From NCBI GenBank assembly GCA_963778225.1, contig CAVZTR010000010.1:186001-250000 (forward strand): a stretch of 64,000 nucleotides of DNA, in the 5' to 3' direction. Within the stretch, counting starts at the first letter, position 1; the number at the start of each line of letters is the position of its first letter. Made by a program: the position numbers and the translations under genes. Positions 9,111 through 18,129 of the stretch are shown here, one piece after another. Source of the DNA: JAGVSR01 sp963778225 (lineage in GTDB: Bacteria; Pseudomonadota; Alphaproteobacteria; Rhizobiales; Hyphomicrobiaceae). The notes beneath the pieces are model-generated. The model saw only the letters and a list, made by a program, of their open reading frames with translations, was not told where the DNA came from and did no database searches.

Positions 9111-9449
9111 ATGTCCACCGTCCTGCTCGTTGTCCACCTCATGATTGCCGCTGCTCTTGTCGGCATCGTGCTCGTGCAGAAATCGGAGGGTGGCGCCCTT
9201 GGAATTGGCGGAGGCGGCGGCATGTTCGCCGGACGCGGCAAGGCAAACCTCATGACCCGGGCGACGGCGGCTCTTGGCGCGGCGTTCTTCACGACCAGCC
9301 TGCTCCTGACCGTTGCGTCCCAGCAGACAAGCACGCCGGCATCCGTACTCGACAAACCGGCCGCAACTGCGCCCGCCGCTCCCGGCGAGACCCCGGCCGC
9401 GCCCACAGGCGACGCCCCCCGCGGCGGCATTCTCGACAAGCTGAAGTAG
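9111..9449 (+). CDS. secG: Preprotein translocase subunit SecG
   Basis: 112 aa inner-membrane component of the SecYEG channel. Two transmembrane helices (about residues 2-20 and 50-72) flank the conserved cytoplasmic turn LVQKSEGGALGIGGGGG and FAGRGKANLMTRATA, which identify SecG. The C-terminal 35 residues are Ala/Pro-rich, as in many alphaproteobacterial SecG proteins. The position between tpiA and pyrG matches the canonical order. Confidence 0.95.
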   Translation: MSTVLLVVHLMIAAALVGIVLVQKSEGGALGIGGGGGMFAGRGKANLMTRATAALGAAFFTTSLLLTVASQQTSTPASVLDKPAATAPAAPGETPAAPTGDAPRGGILDKLK

Positions 9450-9553
9450 CCTTATCTCTCGCGGCACAGGGCCGTCGTTGCGTGTCGCGACGCATGGACT
9501 CTTGCGCGCGGGGCAGCCACAGTCTCTCCGGGGACTGACGGGGGCACGCGGCG

Positions 9554-10126
9554 ATGTCGATTTTCACGCGCAGACGATCTGGCTTTTCGCTGGTCCTCGC
9601 GATGGGCGGGTTCGCCTTGGCACTTCAGGGCTGTGCATCGAGTGGCGGCAGCCTCTTGTCCTCAGGTTCGCTTCCGGGCGTGACTTCGTTTCAAGAAGCC
9701 AACGCCGTCGCGCCTCAAGGGTATCAACTGTCAGGCGACGGCGGCGACACGCTGCGCGTGACGGCGACAGGTTCGGCCTCCACACCCAACGAACGTCTGG
9801 TTAAGATCGCGCTCGCAGCAGCGGCCCAGCATGGCGCGCAACAGTACAAGAAAACCTTCCGTGCCGGCGAGCCGGCCTACACCGCCAAGTGCGGTAAAAC
9901 CAGCGTGGTCGAGCGCGGCGCCACACGCAATATTCCCCCCAACGACTACCGCGTCGTCACCATCGACGTGACATTCGGAAAATCTTCCACTGATCCAGCC
10001 GATCGGCCGACAAAGGAAACCGCGGCAGCCCTGCTCGCGGAGTTACAAGCAGAAACAATTCCGCAGGAAACCCAAGCCGCGCTCGTTGCGCAGCTGGCCC
10101 AGGCCTGCGGCCGCTCTCCGCAATAA
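9554..10126 (+). CDS. Putative lipoprotein
   Basis: 190 aa. The signal sequence ends in a lipobox-like LALQGC with Cys27 as the candidate lipidated residue; basic residues RRR at 6-8 precede the hydrophobic run. The mature part has a region VTATGSASTPNERLVKIALA and a C-terminal alpha-helical stretch, with cysteines at AKCGKT and QACGRS. I do not recognise the family. It lies between secG and pyrG, about 100 nt after secG, same strand. Envelope lipoprotein is all that can be claimed. Confidence 0.72.
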   Translation: MSIFTRRRSGFSLVLAMGGFALALQGCASSGGSLLSSGSLPGVTSFQEANAVAPQGYQLSGDGGDTLRVTATGSASTPNERLVKIALAAAAQHGAQQYKKTFRAGEPAYTAKCGKTSVVERGATRNIPPNDYRVVTIDVTFGKSSTDPADRPTKETAAALLAELQAETIPQETQAALVAQLAQACGRSPQ

Positions 10127-10244
10127 CGTGTGCCGCAACCACGCTTGTTTGGCACACAACTCGAACCGAGCCGCGCAACTGCCCGTGGATGTGGCCATAA
10201 AGCCGCTTCGAATCGTGACGCCCCTCGTGTAAGCCTCAAATCCC

Positions 10245-11874
10245 ATGCAGCGGTACATCTTCATTACCGGCGGCGTGGTCTCCTCCCTCGGAAAAGGCCT
10301 CGCATCCGCCGCCCTCGGCGCGCTTCTCCAAGCGCGTGGGTATTCCGTACGTCTTCGGAAGCTCGATCCGTATCTCAACGTCGATCCGGGCACGATGAGC
10401 CCGTATCAGCACGGTGAGGTGTTCGTCACCGATGACGGTGCCGAAACCGATCTCGACCTTGGCCATTACGAACGCTTTACCGGAGTTCCGGCCAAGAAAT
10501 CGGACAACATCACAACGGGCCGCATCTACCAGGACATCCTGGCCAAGGAGCGCCGCGGCGATTACCTCGGCGGCACCGTGCAGGTGATCCCGCACGTGAC
10601 GGACGCCATCAAGCAGTTCGTCGTATCGGGCAACGAGGACGTGGATTTCGTGCTGGTCGAAATCGGCGGCACTGTGGGCGATATCGAAGGGCTGCCCTTC
10701 TTCGAAGCGATCCGGCAGCTTGGCAACGATCTGCCGCGCGGCGCATGCATCTATGTCCACCTGACGCTGATGCCCTACATCCCATCAGCGGGTGAACTCA
10801 AAACAAAGCCGACGCAGCATTCCGTGAAAGAGTTGCGCTCCATCGGCATACAGCCGGACATTCTGCTCTGCCGGTCAGACCGCGAAATTCCGATCGGCGA
10901 ACGCAAGAAGATCGCACTGTTCTGCAACGTGCGTCCTGAAGCCGTCATCCAGGCGCTCGACGTCGCCTCCATCTACGACGTGCCGCTTGCCTACCATCGC
11001 GAAGGTCTCGATCGCGAAGTGCTGGCAGCCTTCGGCATCACCGGAGCGCCGAAGCCAGACCTCTCGCGCTGGGAATCGATTTCACACAACATCGCCAATC
11101 CCGAAGGCGAAGTGAACATCGCCATCGTCGGCAAATACACGGGCCTCAAAGACGCCTACAAGTCGCTGATCGAAGCGCTCGTCCACGGCGGCATCGCCAA
11201 CCGCGTCAAAGTCAAACTCGAATGGATCGAAAGCGAGATCTTCGAGCGCGAAGACCCGGCTCCCTACCTTGAAGGCGTCCACGGCATCCTGGTGCCCGGC
11301 GGATTTGGTGAGCGGGGTTCGGAAGGCAAGATTCTCGCGGCCAAATTTGCCCGCGAACGCAAGGTGCCCTATTTCGGCATCTGCTTTGGCATGCAGATGG
11401 CCTGCATCGAAGCCGCGCGCAATCTCTGCGCCATCAAGGACGCGAGTTCGACCGAGTTCGGCCCAGCGACCGAACCGGTGGTCGGCCTGATGACGGAATG
11501 GATGCGCGGTAACGAGTTGGAGACCCGCCGGCAGGGTGGCGATCTCGGCGGCACCATGCGTCTCGGTGCCTTCCATGCGGCACTCAATCCGGGCTCCCGC
11601 ATCGCGTCGGTCTATGGCGCGACGGAAATCTCCGAGCGCCACCGCCATCGCTACGAAGTCAACACCGGCTACCGCACAAGCCTTGAGCAGGCGGGCCTGA
11701 AATTCGCGGGCCTCTCACCCGATGGCCTTCTGCCGGAAACGGTCGAATACCCTGACCATCCCTGGTTCATTGGTGTGCAGTTCCATCCCGAACTGAAATC
11801 ACGGCCCGTTCGAACCCCACCCGCTCTTCCGCTCGTTCATCACCGCCGCTATCGAGCAGTCCCGCCTCGTCTAA
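10245..11874 (+). pseudogene. pyrG: CTP synthase PyrG, frameshift near the C-terminus
   Basis: Converts UTP to CTP with glutamine nitrogen. The synthetase domain starts YIFITGGVVSSLGKGLASA; the amidotransferase domain has the nucleophile YFGICFGMQMAC and the GVQFHPELKSRP histidine-glutamate motif. After that motif the frame is lost. Removing one C from CCC at 11805-11807 restores the expected ending FEPHPLFRSFITAAIEQSRL and a stop at 11872-11874, giving 542 aa, the usual length. As written the frame runs on to 12191. The gene is essential in most bacteria, so a read or assembly error is favoured. Confidence 0.92.
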
Positions 11875-11896
11875 TCACACGCACCACGTGCGTTGC

Positions 11897-11928
11897 GGCC
11901 GGCTCCCCGCAGGGGAGTCGCATCGCGC
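11897..11928 (+). repeat. Hairpin repeat, copy 1
   Basis: GGCC followed by a hairpin GGCTCCCC-GCA-GGGGAGTC and GCATCGCGC. It is a direct repeat of copies 2 (11941) and 3 (41958). The stem bases CC/GG here are replaced by GC/GC in copy 2, a compensatory change. It sits 23 nt after the restored pyrG stop, so it may also end pyrG transcription, although no T-run follows. Confidence 0.6.
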
Positions 11929-11940
11929 CGACCAGAAACC

Positions 11941-11973
11941 GGCCGGCTCCGCGCGCAGCGGAGTCGCAATGCG
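11941..11973 (+). repeat. Hairpin repeat, copy 2
   Basis: GGCC, then hairpin GGCTCCGC-GCGCA-GCGGAGTC, then GCAATGCGC. It starts 44 nt after copy 1 in the same orientation and ends just before the stop of the minus-strand PilZ-like gene. Stem pairing is kept despite base changes relative to copy 1. Confidence 0.6.
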
Positions 11974-11978
11974 CAGCT

Positions 11979-12587
11979 TCAAAGCGGATTGATCAGGAGT
12001 TTGATCAGGCTCGTGTGCGGCTTCTTCGGCGCTTCGGGCTTCTTGATGGGCGCCTGTTTCGCCGTACGGCGTGCCGGCGATGTGTAGCGGATCCCAATCA
12101 GATTTGCCTGGCGCCACATCACCTGGCAGTCGATTTCGAGCCGGTCGATCGGCATGAAAAGAGAGAACTGATCTGGCACGCGATCGCGTGAGATGTTGCC
12201 GCCGCGTTGAACGGCAATCTCAAGTCGCGCGCCCGTAGACGACGTGTCACGAATGGTGCAGGGCACCGCCGCCGCCAAGCTGTGGTGCTGAATCTGTCCC
12301 CCAAGTTTTGACGGCGTCCGCTTGGCCCAGCGAGCTTCCGCGCCTTCCGACGGGCGCGGGTCCATGGCCATAACAGGAGCGACCGTTTCCGTTGCTGGAA
12401 CAGTGCTGCTCAAGCCCGCCGGCTCGGCAGCGTTTAATTCCAGTTGCAAACTGGTTGTCGGAAAACGCAGCGATGCGGCTGCATGGCTGAGCAATGGCTG
12501 CGGTTCCGGCTGATCCGAGAGACGCCGGATGATGGTCGGTTGGCGCAGCGTGGTGCGCTGGCCGAACGTCGGCTGTTTCGAATGCAT
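11979..12587 (-). CDS. PilZ-like domain protein
   Basis: 202 aa. The N-terminal about 110 residues are low complexity and not recognisable. The C-terminal half (about 105-175) has a PilZ-like core with RDTSSTGARLEI, matching the D/N-x-S-x-x-G element, and IDCQVMWRQANLIGIRY, the typical closing strands. I see no clear R-x-x-x-R motif ahead of it, so cyclic-di-GMP binding is doubtful. The tail is Lys-rich. Convergent with pyrG; kdsA/eno, often found after pyrG, are absent here. Confidence 0.72.
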   Translation of the reverse strand: MHSKQPTFGQRTTLRQPTIIRRLSDQPEPQPLLSHAAASLRFPTTSLQLELNAAEPAGLSSTVPATETVAPVMAMDPRPSEGAEARWAKRTPSKLGGQIQHHSLAAAVPCTIRDTSSTGARLEIAVQRGGNISRDRVPDQFSLFMPIDRLEIDCQVMWRQANLIGIRYTSPARRTAKQAPIKKPEAPKKPHTSLIKLLINPL

Positions 12588-12716
12588 CTGCCACCTCGAT
12601 GCGGGGTATCAGGCCGATTTATAGCCGCAGGATGTTTCGAGGCGGTTTGCGGATTTCCTAAAATTTTATCTAACGATTGAGAAACCTTACCCGGCGGTTA
12701 CTCGGGGGCAGAGCAT

Positions 12717-14438
12717 TCAGCCTGCTCGGTTCTGTGCTTCCTCCGCCTTCAGTTCCTTCTTCGAAAGCTTGCCGACCATGGTCTTGGGCAGGCTGTCGCG
12801 GAACTCGATGGCGGCAGGCCATTCGATTTTTGAGAGTTTCACCGAAAGGTGCTTCTGGATGTCTGCGGCCGTCGCCGTGTGGCCTGCGCGAAGTTTAATA
12901 AAGGCCTTCGGTGCTTCACCACGGTACTTGTCCGGGATTCCGATGACGGTCACCTCCTCAACCGCAGGGTGCTCATAGATCGCCTCCTCCACGCGTCGCG
13001 GATAGACGTTGTAGCCCGAGCAGATGATCAGGTCCTTGATCCGGTCGACGATCTGGAAAAAGCCGTTCTCATCCATGATCGCAACATCGCCCGTGCGAAG
13101 GAAGTCCCCTGCAAACTGATTGGCCGTCTCCTCAGGCCGCTTCCAGTATCCGCGCATGACCTGCGGACCCTTCACACACAATTCCCCCCGTTCGCCGGGC
13201 GCGACGGGCACGTTCGGATCGGCAAGGCTCCGCAGCGAAACGATGGTTCCAGGCAGCGGCAAACCGATCGAACCGGGCGGCGGCGTTCCCTCGATCGGAT
13301 TGCACGTCACGACAGGAGAAGCCTCAGACAGGCCATAGCCTTCAACGAGTTTGCAACCGGTCGTCGCCTCGAACTTCTGCTTTACTTCGAGCGGCAGCGG
13401 CGCCCCGCCGGACAGGCAGAACTTCAGCGACGTGAGATCGTACGACTTGATCTTTGGATGGTTTTGGATCGCGTTGAATAGCGTCGGTACGCCCGGCATG
13501 ATCGTCGGCCGGACCTTGTGGATGAGTGCAAGCCCTTCATCGAGCGTGAACCGCGGCATCATCACGATTTCCGCCGCTTTTGCGATGCCGAAGTTCATCA
13601 CGACCGTCATTGCGAACACGTGAAAAAAGGGCAGCACGCCCATCACGCGCTCCTGCCCCTGACCGAGGTCCGGCGCCCACATCATCACCTGGCGCGTATT
13701 GCGGGTCAGGTTCGCATGCGTGAGCATGGCGCCCTTCGGCGTGCCGGTCGTACCGCCGGTGTATTGCAACACCGCGATATCGGCATCGGGGTTGATGACG
13801 ACAGGTGACGGCTTCGCCCCCTTCACGAGAAGATCCCGTTCCAGCACCACGCGCTGGGCAGCCGACGATGATTTGGGCTTGGCCATCTGCTTGCGTTTGA
13901 AAATCTTGAATAGCGTGCTCATCGGCGAAGGCAGCAGCGCCGCGAAGGAGCACACGACCGCACGCGGCAGCACGCCCGATTGGAGCAGCGCATCGACCTT
14001 CTCGAACAGCATCTGCAGATCGAGCGTGATCATGATTTCGGTCTCGCTGTCCTTCACCTGGAAGGTCAGTTCCTCGACCGTGTAGAGTGGATTGTAATTG
14101 ACCACCGTCGCGCCTGCCTTGAGCGCGGCATAGTAGTAGACGATGAAGGTCGGAGAATTCGGCAGAAACAGGCCAACTTTGGTCCCCTTGCCGACACCGA
14201 GGCTCTGCAACCCGGCCGCCGCCTGGTCGACCAGTATCCCCATCTCGCCGTACGACGTCAGTCTGCCAAAAAAGTTGGTGCACGGCCGTTTCGGGTAAGT
14301 CCTTGCGGCATCGTCCAGCAATGAATGAACGACCCCGTCTGGAATGGTAGCGAACCAGTCAACTCCTGGCGGATATCGGCGCAGCCAAGCGGGACGGTCC
14401 GGGGTTTCGGAGGACGTGGCGGGAGCTATATCAGTCAT
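12717..14438 (-). CDS. fadD: Long-chain fatty acid-CoA ligase
   Basis: 573 aa AMP-forming acyl-CoA synthetase. The phosphate-binding signature is LQYTGGTTGTPKGAML (about residue 215), followed by VEGYGLSEASPVV, the adenylate motif GDFLRTGDVAIMDENGFF, the hinge DRIKDLIICSGYNVYPRRVE, and the catalytic lysine near the end (LPKTMVGKLSKKEL). It activates fatty acids for beta-oxidation or lipid synthesis. It is divergent from the ACP/ketosynthase genes, with 490 nt between them. The FadD assignment is by overall pattern; chain-length preference is unknown. Confidence 0.9.
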   Translation of the reverse strand: MTDIAPATSSETPDRPAWLRRYPPGVDWFATIPDGVVHSLLDDAARTYPKRPCTNFFGRLTSYGEMGILVDQAAAGLQSLGVGKGTKVGLFLPNSPTFIVYYYAALKAGATVVNYNPLYTVEELTFQVKDSETEIMITLDLQMLFEKVDALLQSGVLPRAVVCSFAALLPSPMSTLFKIFKRKQMAKPKSSSAAQRVVLERDLLVKGAKPSPVVINPDADIAVLQYTGGTTGTPKGAMLTHANLTRNTRQVMMWAPDLGQGQERVMGVLPFFHVFAMTVVMNFGIAKAAEIVMMPRFTLDEGLALIHKVRPTIMPGVPTLFNAIQNHPKIKSYDLTSLKFCLSGGAPLPLEVKQKFEATTGCKLVEGYGLSEASPVVTCNPIEGTPPPGSIGLPLPGTIVSLRSLADPNVPVAPGERGELCVKGPQVMRGYWKRPEETANQFAGDFLRTGDVAIMDENGFFQIVDRIKDLIICSGYNVYPRRVEEAIYEHPAVEEVTVIGIPDKYRGEAPKAFIKLRAGHTATAADIQKHLSVKLSKIEWPAAIEFRDSLPKTMVGKLSKKELKAEEAQNRAG

Positions 14439-14929
14439 GACCTACCTGCCAAATGATTGACGCAGCACCATTTTTTTGTCATCAGCCTCGCTGGGCTGCC
14501 GCTGCGTCCGGGACCTTGGGACGCCCTCCCGGCCTATGCGGCGCCAAGGCCACTTCTCTACGCTCCTGAACAATGCTCGAAAGCGGATCCAAGCACGCTA
14601 CCCGCCGGAACCATTGAACACTTTTTCATGGTTTAGGACTAGACCCAGGGCAGACCCGGTGTCCTCGATCCTGGGGATTGGGCCGGGCAACCGGCCGCAC
14701 GAACGAGGATGCTCTAGCGCTGTACCGCGCGATGCCGCGGTAGCTCTAAGGCTGCACGGGGGGAAGTGTGAACCAGATCCAGTTGAGCGTGCTCGGCTGG
14801 ACTTGGAGAGCCTTTAAGGTTATGTGACGGCCTAGCTTGTTGCGAAATCTGTCGTGACCTAGGAACAGAATTAGGGAACCTGTGTCCAGTTCCGGCCTTG
14901 ATTCGGCGGGGATTGGTGTGGAGAGCGAT
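14439..14929 (+). other. Hairpin-rich leader between fadD and the ACP gene
   Basis: About 490 nt without a credible ORF. At 14658-14713 a roughly 10-bp outer helix (GGTGTCCTCG with CGAGGATGCT, some G-U pairs) encloses a perfect GGCCGG-GCAA-CCGGCC hairpin (14681-14696) closed by a GNRA tetraloop. A second perfect 7-bp hairpin TACCGCG/CGCGGTA follows at 14723-14742. No T-run follows either. This could be the 5' leader of the ACP operon or a small RNA; no known riboswitch class is recognised. Confidence 0.45.
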
Positions 14930-15199
14930 ATGGACGAAGTAGCAACCAAGATCATCGAGATCCTCAAGAAGCACATGAAGGAGCCTCGGGACGACATTTC
15001 GCTCTCGACGCAGCTGACGGATCTCAAGATTGAATCGCTCGATCTTGCGATGATCGTGTTCGACATCGAAGACACGTTCGGCATCGAAATTCCCTATAAT
15101 GCCAACGAAGACGTTGAAGACTTCAAGACCGTCGGCTCCGTTGTCGATCGCGTGAAGTCTTTGATGGCTGGCGGCCCCGCAGCCGCAGCGAAGGCCTGA
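14930..15199 (+). CDS. Acyl carrier protein (specialised)
   Basis: 89 aa from ATG 14930, which has GGAGAG a few bases upstream; a GTG at 14882 would add 16 residues. The phosphopantetheine serine is in DLKIESLDLAMIVFDIED, the ACP helix II motif (normally DSLD). The acidic helix and hydrophobic face fit a carrier protein. It differs from housekeeping AcpP in having ESLD and an Ala-rich tail. Directly followed by a ketosynthase gene, so it likely carries intermediates of a dedicated acyl chain, for example a long-chain or envelope lipid. Confidence 0.9.
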   Translation: MDEVATKIIEILKKHMKEPRDDISLSTQLTDLKIESLDLAMIVFDIEDTFGIEIPYNANEDVEDFKTVGSVVDRVKSLMAGGPAAAAKA

Positions 15200-15320
15200 T
15201 GGCCGGGGCGGCTTTTGCCGCCCTTATCGCATGCGCCCCCGGATGTTTCGGCCGCGCAGCGTCCTGAGAGAATGAACGTCCTGCGGTTCGGCGCATGCCG
15301 GCCAGAGTGTGAGTATTGTC

Positions 15321-16559
15321 ATGGCTGATCAGAAGCGCCGCGTCGTCATCACCGGCATGGGCGCAGTCACGCCCATCGGCACCACGGTGGACGAGTTCTG
15401 GGCTGGCCTGCGAGCCGGCAAGTCCGGCGTCAGCGCGTTGGGCGGTTTCCCTCTCGAAGACCTTAAGATCCTCATCGCCGCTCAGATCAAGGACCTGGAT
15501 CACAAGGCTCGCCTGAAGCACTTCAAGCGCGACCGCATCATTTCGCTGGCCGATCGCTATTCCTGGTTCGCTGCCATCGCCGCGGATGAAGCCGTGCGCA
15601 TGTCAGGCCTCGAAATGCCGATGGCCAATCCGTACCGTTCGGCTTGCATCATCGGTTCGGGAGCCGGCGGCCTCGTTACTTTTGAGACCGCTTACCGAGA
15701 CCTGTTCATCCTCAACAAGCGCGCCACCCACCCGCTGACACTTCTGCGGATTATCGGCTCCTCGGCGGCCGCGCATGTCGGCATCGAATTCGGCGTTAAG
15801 GGCCCGACGTTCGCGACCTGCTCTGCCTGCTCGACGGCGACCCACGCCATCGGCATCGCCCGCGATTACATTCAGAATGGCCTCGTCGATGTCGCGATCG
15901 CCGGCGCATCCGAAAGCGTCATCAACTACGGCACCATGAAAGCCTGGCAGGCTCTCCACGTGCTCTCGCCCGAAGGCTGCTTCCCGTTCTCCAAGAAGCG
16001 CAACGGCACCGTGCTGGGCGAGGGCGCCGGCATTCTCGTGATGGAAAGCCTGGAGCACGCCCAGGCTCGCGGCGCCACGATCCTTGCGGAACTCGTCGGC
16101 TACGGCATGGCCTCCGACAGTCAGGACATGGTCAAGCCGACCGTCGAGGGTCCCTCCGTCGCCATGCAAAATGCGCTCGATGACGCCGGTCTCAAGCCCG
16201 ACGCCATCCAGTACCTCAACGCCCATGGCACCGCGACCATGGACAACGACATCAACGAGACCAAGGCGATCAAGAACGTCTTCGGCGACCACGCCTACAA
16301 ACTTGCCATCTCCTCGACCAAGTCGATGCACGGCCATCCGCTCGGCGCCGGTGGCGGCATCGAAGCGGTCGCTTGCATCAAGGCGATGCAGGAAAGCTGG
16401 GTGCCACCGACGATTGGCCTCGACGAGCCGGGGGATGGGTGCGACCTCGACTATATTCCCAATGTCGGCCGTGACCTGAAGGTCACCCACGCCATGTCGA
16501 ACTCTTTCGCCTTCGGCGGCCTCAACGCCGTGCTCGTCTTCGGCCCGCCACCAAACTGA
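15321..16559 (+). CDS. Beta-ketoacyl-ACP synthase (FabF family)
   Basis: 412 aa from ATG 15321; an in-frame GTG at 15309 is possible. Catalytic triad: cysteine in CSACSTATHAIG (about residue 170), histidines in YLNAHGTATMDND and STKSMHGHPLGAGG. The cysteine context CSACSTA differs from the DTACSSS of housekeeping FabF, which suggests a specialised ketosynthase. It pairs with the upstream ACP (121 nt gap). It extends acyl chains by condensation with malonyl-ACP; the product cannot be named. Confidence 0.88.
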   Translation: MADQKRRVVITGMGAVTPIGTTVDEFWAGLRAGKSGVSALGGFPLEDLKILIAAQIKDLDHKARLKHFKRDRIISLADRYSWFAAIAADEAVRMSGLEMPMANPYRSACIIGSGAGGLVTFETAYRDLFILNKRATHPLTLLRIIGSSAAAHVGIEFGVKGPTFATCSACSTATHAIGIARDYIQNGLVDVAIAGASESVINYGTMKAWQALHVLSPEGCFPFSKKRNGTVLGEGAGILVMESLEHAQARGATILAELVGYGMASDSQDMVKPTVEGPSVAMQNALDDAGLKPDAIQYLNAHGTATMDNDINETKAIKNVFGDHAYKLAISSTKSMHGHPLGAGGGIEAVACIKAMQESWVPPTIGLDEPGDGCDLDYIPNVGRDLKVTHAMSNSFAFGGLNAVLVFGPPPN

Positions 16560-16648
16560 ATGGCCTCGCCCCAACAGCCTTGAAGGTTGGGTCTGCGAGT
16601 GAGAGACTGTTTGGATCGGCCCGATCAAAGGCGCCGGCGGAGGAGAAT

Positions 16649-17023
16649 GTGCGCGAGATCCTGATCCATGCGGGCGAGGTGGCCATTCGCGCCCGTCTGC
16701 TCGACACGCCAACCGCCGACGAAATCTGGCGTTCATTGCCGATCCACGGATCGGCGCGGACATGGGGTCCGGAAATCTATTTCCACACGTCCGTCCAGGC
16801 CGAAGCCGAGCCGGAGGCGCGCGATGTGGTCAGTCCCGGCGAAATCGTATTCTGGCCGCAAGGAGACGCGATCGCCATCGCGTTTGGTCCGACGCCCCTT
16901 TCACGCAACGGCGAACTCCGCCTCGCCGCCCCGTGCAACATATGGGCTATGGCCCTGGACGACGTCGCAATACTCCGCTCTGTCCACGCCGGAGAGACGA
17001 TCTCGGTCTCGATGGCTTCCTGA
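16649..17023 (+). CDS. Cyclophilin-like fold protein (TM1367/AF0068 type)
   Basis: 124 aa from GTG 16649, chosen because GGAGGA lies about 4 nt upstream; a TTG at 16580 would add 23 residues. It has the small beta-barrel pattern of the cyclophilin-like family: RARLLDTPTADEIWRSLP, WGPEIYFHT, VSPGEIVFWPQGDAIAIAFG near residue 72, and CNIWAMALDD. Members lack proven isomerase activity and their role is unknown. It lies 89 nt after the ketosynthase gene, probably cotranscribed. Confidence 0.75.
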   Translation: MREILIHAGEVAIRARLLDTPTADEIWRSLPIHGSARTWGPEIYFHTSVQAEAEPEARDVVSPGEIVFWPQGDAIAIAFGPTPLSRNGELRLAAPCNIWAMALDDVAILRSVHAGETISVSMAS

Positions 17024-17051
17024 CACCAGAAGCGTGTTCTAGCTTTCAAGT

Positions 17052-18092
17052 TCAATTCGCGAACACCGCCGGCAGCTTGGCTGCGAGAAGCCTTGCCAAT
17101 TCCTCTTGCGGGTTTTCCGCCATCGGCGCGACCTCGCGCAAAGCCGCAACGTAGCGCTCCGGCGAGATGTCCGCTAATTCAAGGTCTCGGAAGAGATGGC
17201 GCTCTCCCAGCCAATTTCGGTATTCGACTTCTTTCTCTGGCAGAACCAGATCAGTTGGCCACAGCGCCACCGTCGGCCGTCGCATCCAGACAGCTTCGGA
17301 CACCATCGCGCTGGAATCAGCAGTCACAGCCACAGCCGCGCAGTCCCGAAACAGGTCCATGAGCGTGCCCGAGCCCGCGGCACGCACATCGATAAAGCGA
17401 CGCATCGGACCAGCCGCGTCTTCAGACATGGCGTGCAACCGATCACTCACGCTAGACGGCGTTCGACGGGAATTGGAAACGATCCACGTCATCCCAAACT
17501 TCAGATGGGTCTGCTCTAGAAACTGGAACAGACGCGCCCAGTCGCGCTCAGTCCACCGCGCGTCACCCGATGGACCTCCCACGAGTAGACCACAAACTCT
17601 TGGGCCCTCCCGGTGATCAAGTTCGGCAACGGGCAAGGTGCTGGGATCCGCGGGAGACGGTTTCAAGATCCGAGCCTGATTACCCCCCGGTCGCGTGGCG
17701 GGATAGGAATTGAGGGCAAGCGAAAAATCCTCAGGCGAATACCGCCTCAACGATCCGAAAAAGATGTTTGGTGACCCCGTGAGCCGAGCCAGTGCGATGT
17801 TTGCCGCCAGCGTGTCGCCGCCGGCCGAAACGATAAGATCCGGGCGCGGGACCTCGTGGACGGCCACGCCATACACGCGGCTAAGGATCGTTGACGGGTG
17901 TAAGCGACGACCTTCGGTCAGCCACGCCAGAAATCGCCCGGGAACGAAGCGAGACCTGCGCACGGAGATTGTCACAACGTCAATGCGGGCAAGCCGCCGG
18001 GCCGCTTCGAGAATGCCTTCCGCGCATCGAAAGTGCCCAGGTATGCCGTCGCTCAACAGCACTGCCTTTAGCGGTCTGGTCTGCGATCGCAC
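17052..18092 (-). CDS. ELM1/GtrOC1-family putative glycosyltransferase
   Basis: 346 aa from GTG 18092, chosen because GAGGG lies 7 nt upstream and the conserved region begins just after (LKAVLLSDGIPGHF). Further upstream codons in frame overlap the gmd/fcl remnant. Motifs: DLIVSAGGDTLAANIALARL, FFGSLRRY, CGLLVGGPSGDARW and TADSSAMVSEAVWMRRPTVA, the pattern of the mitochondrial-fission ELM1 family, which resembles GT-B glycosyltransferases. In alphaproteobacteria these genes often lie near lipid A/core genes, and an MsbA-like exporter is nearby. The substrate is unknown. Confidence 0.8.
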   Translation of the reverse strand: MRSQTRPLKAVLLSDGIPGHFRCAEGILEAARRLARIDVVTISVRRSRFVPGRFLAWLTEGRRLHPSTILSRVYGVAVHEVPRPDLIVSAGGDTLAANIALARLTGSPNIFFGSLRRYSPEDFSLALNSYPATRPGGNQARILKPSPADPSTLPVAELDHREGPRVCGLLVGGPSGDARWTERDWARLFQFLEQTHLKFGMTWIVSNSRRTPSSVSDRLHAMSEDAAGPMRRFIDVRAAGSGTLMDLFRDCAAVAVTADSSAMVSEAVWMRRPTVALWPTDLVLPEKEVEYRNWLGERHLFRDLELADISPERYVAALREVAPMAENPQEELARLLAAKLPAVFAN

Positions 18093-18129
18093 CAAAAAAC
18101 CCTCGTCGGCAGCGGCGATTGAATATGAG

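Noticed and set aside
15603..16763. 386-codon minus frame opposite the ketosynthase
   Set aside because: Shadow of a GC-rich gene with catalytic motifs on the plus strand.
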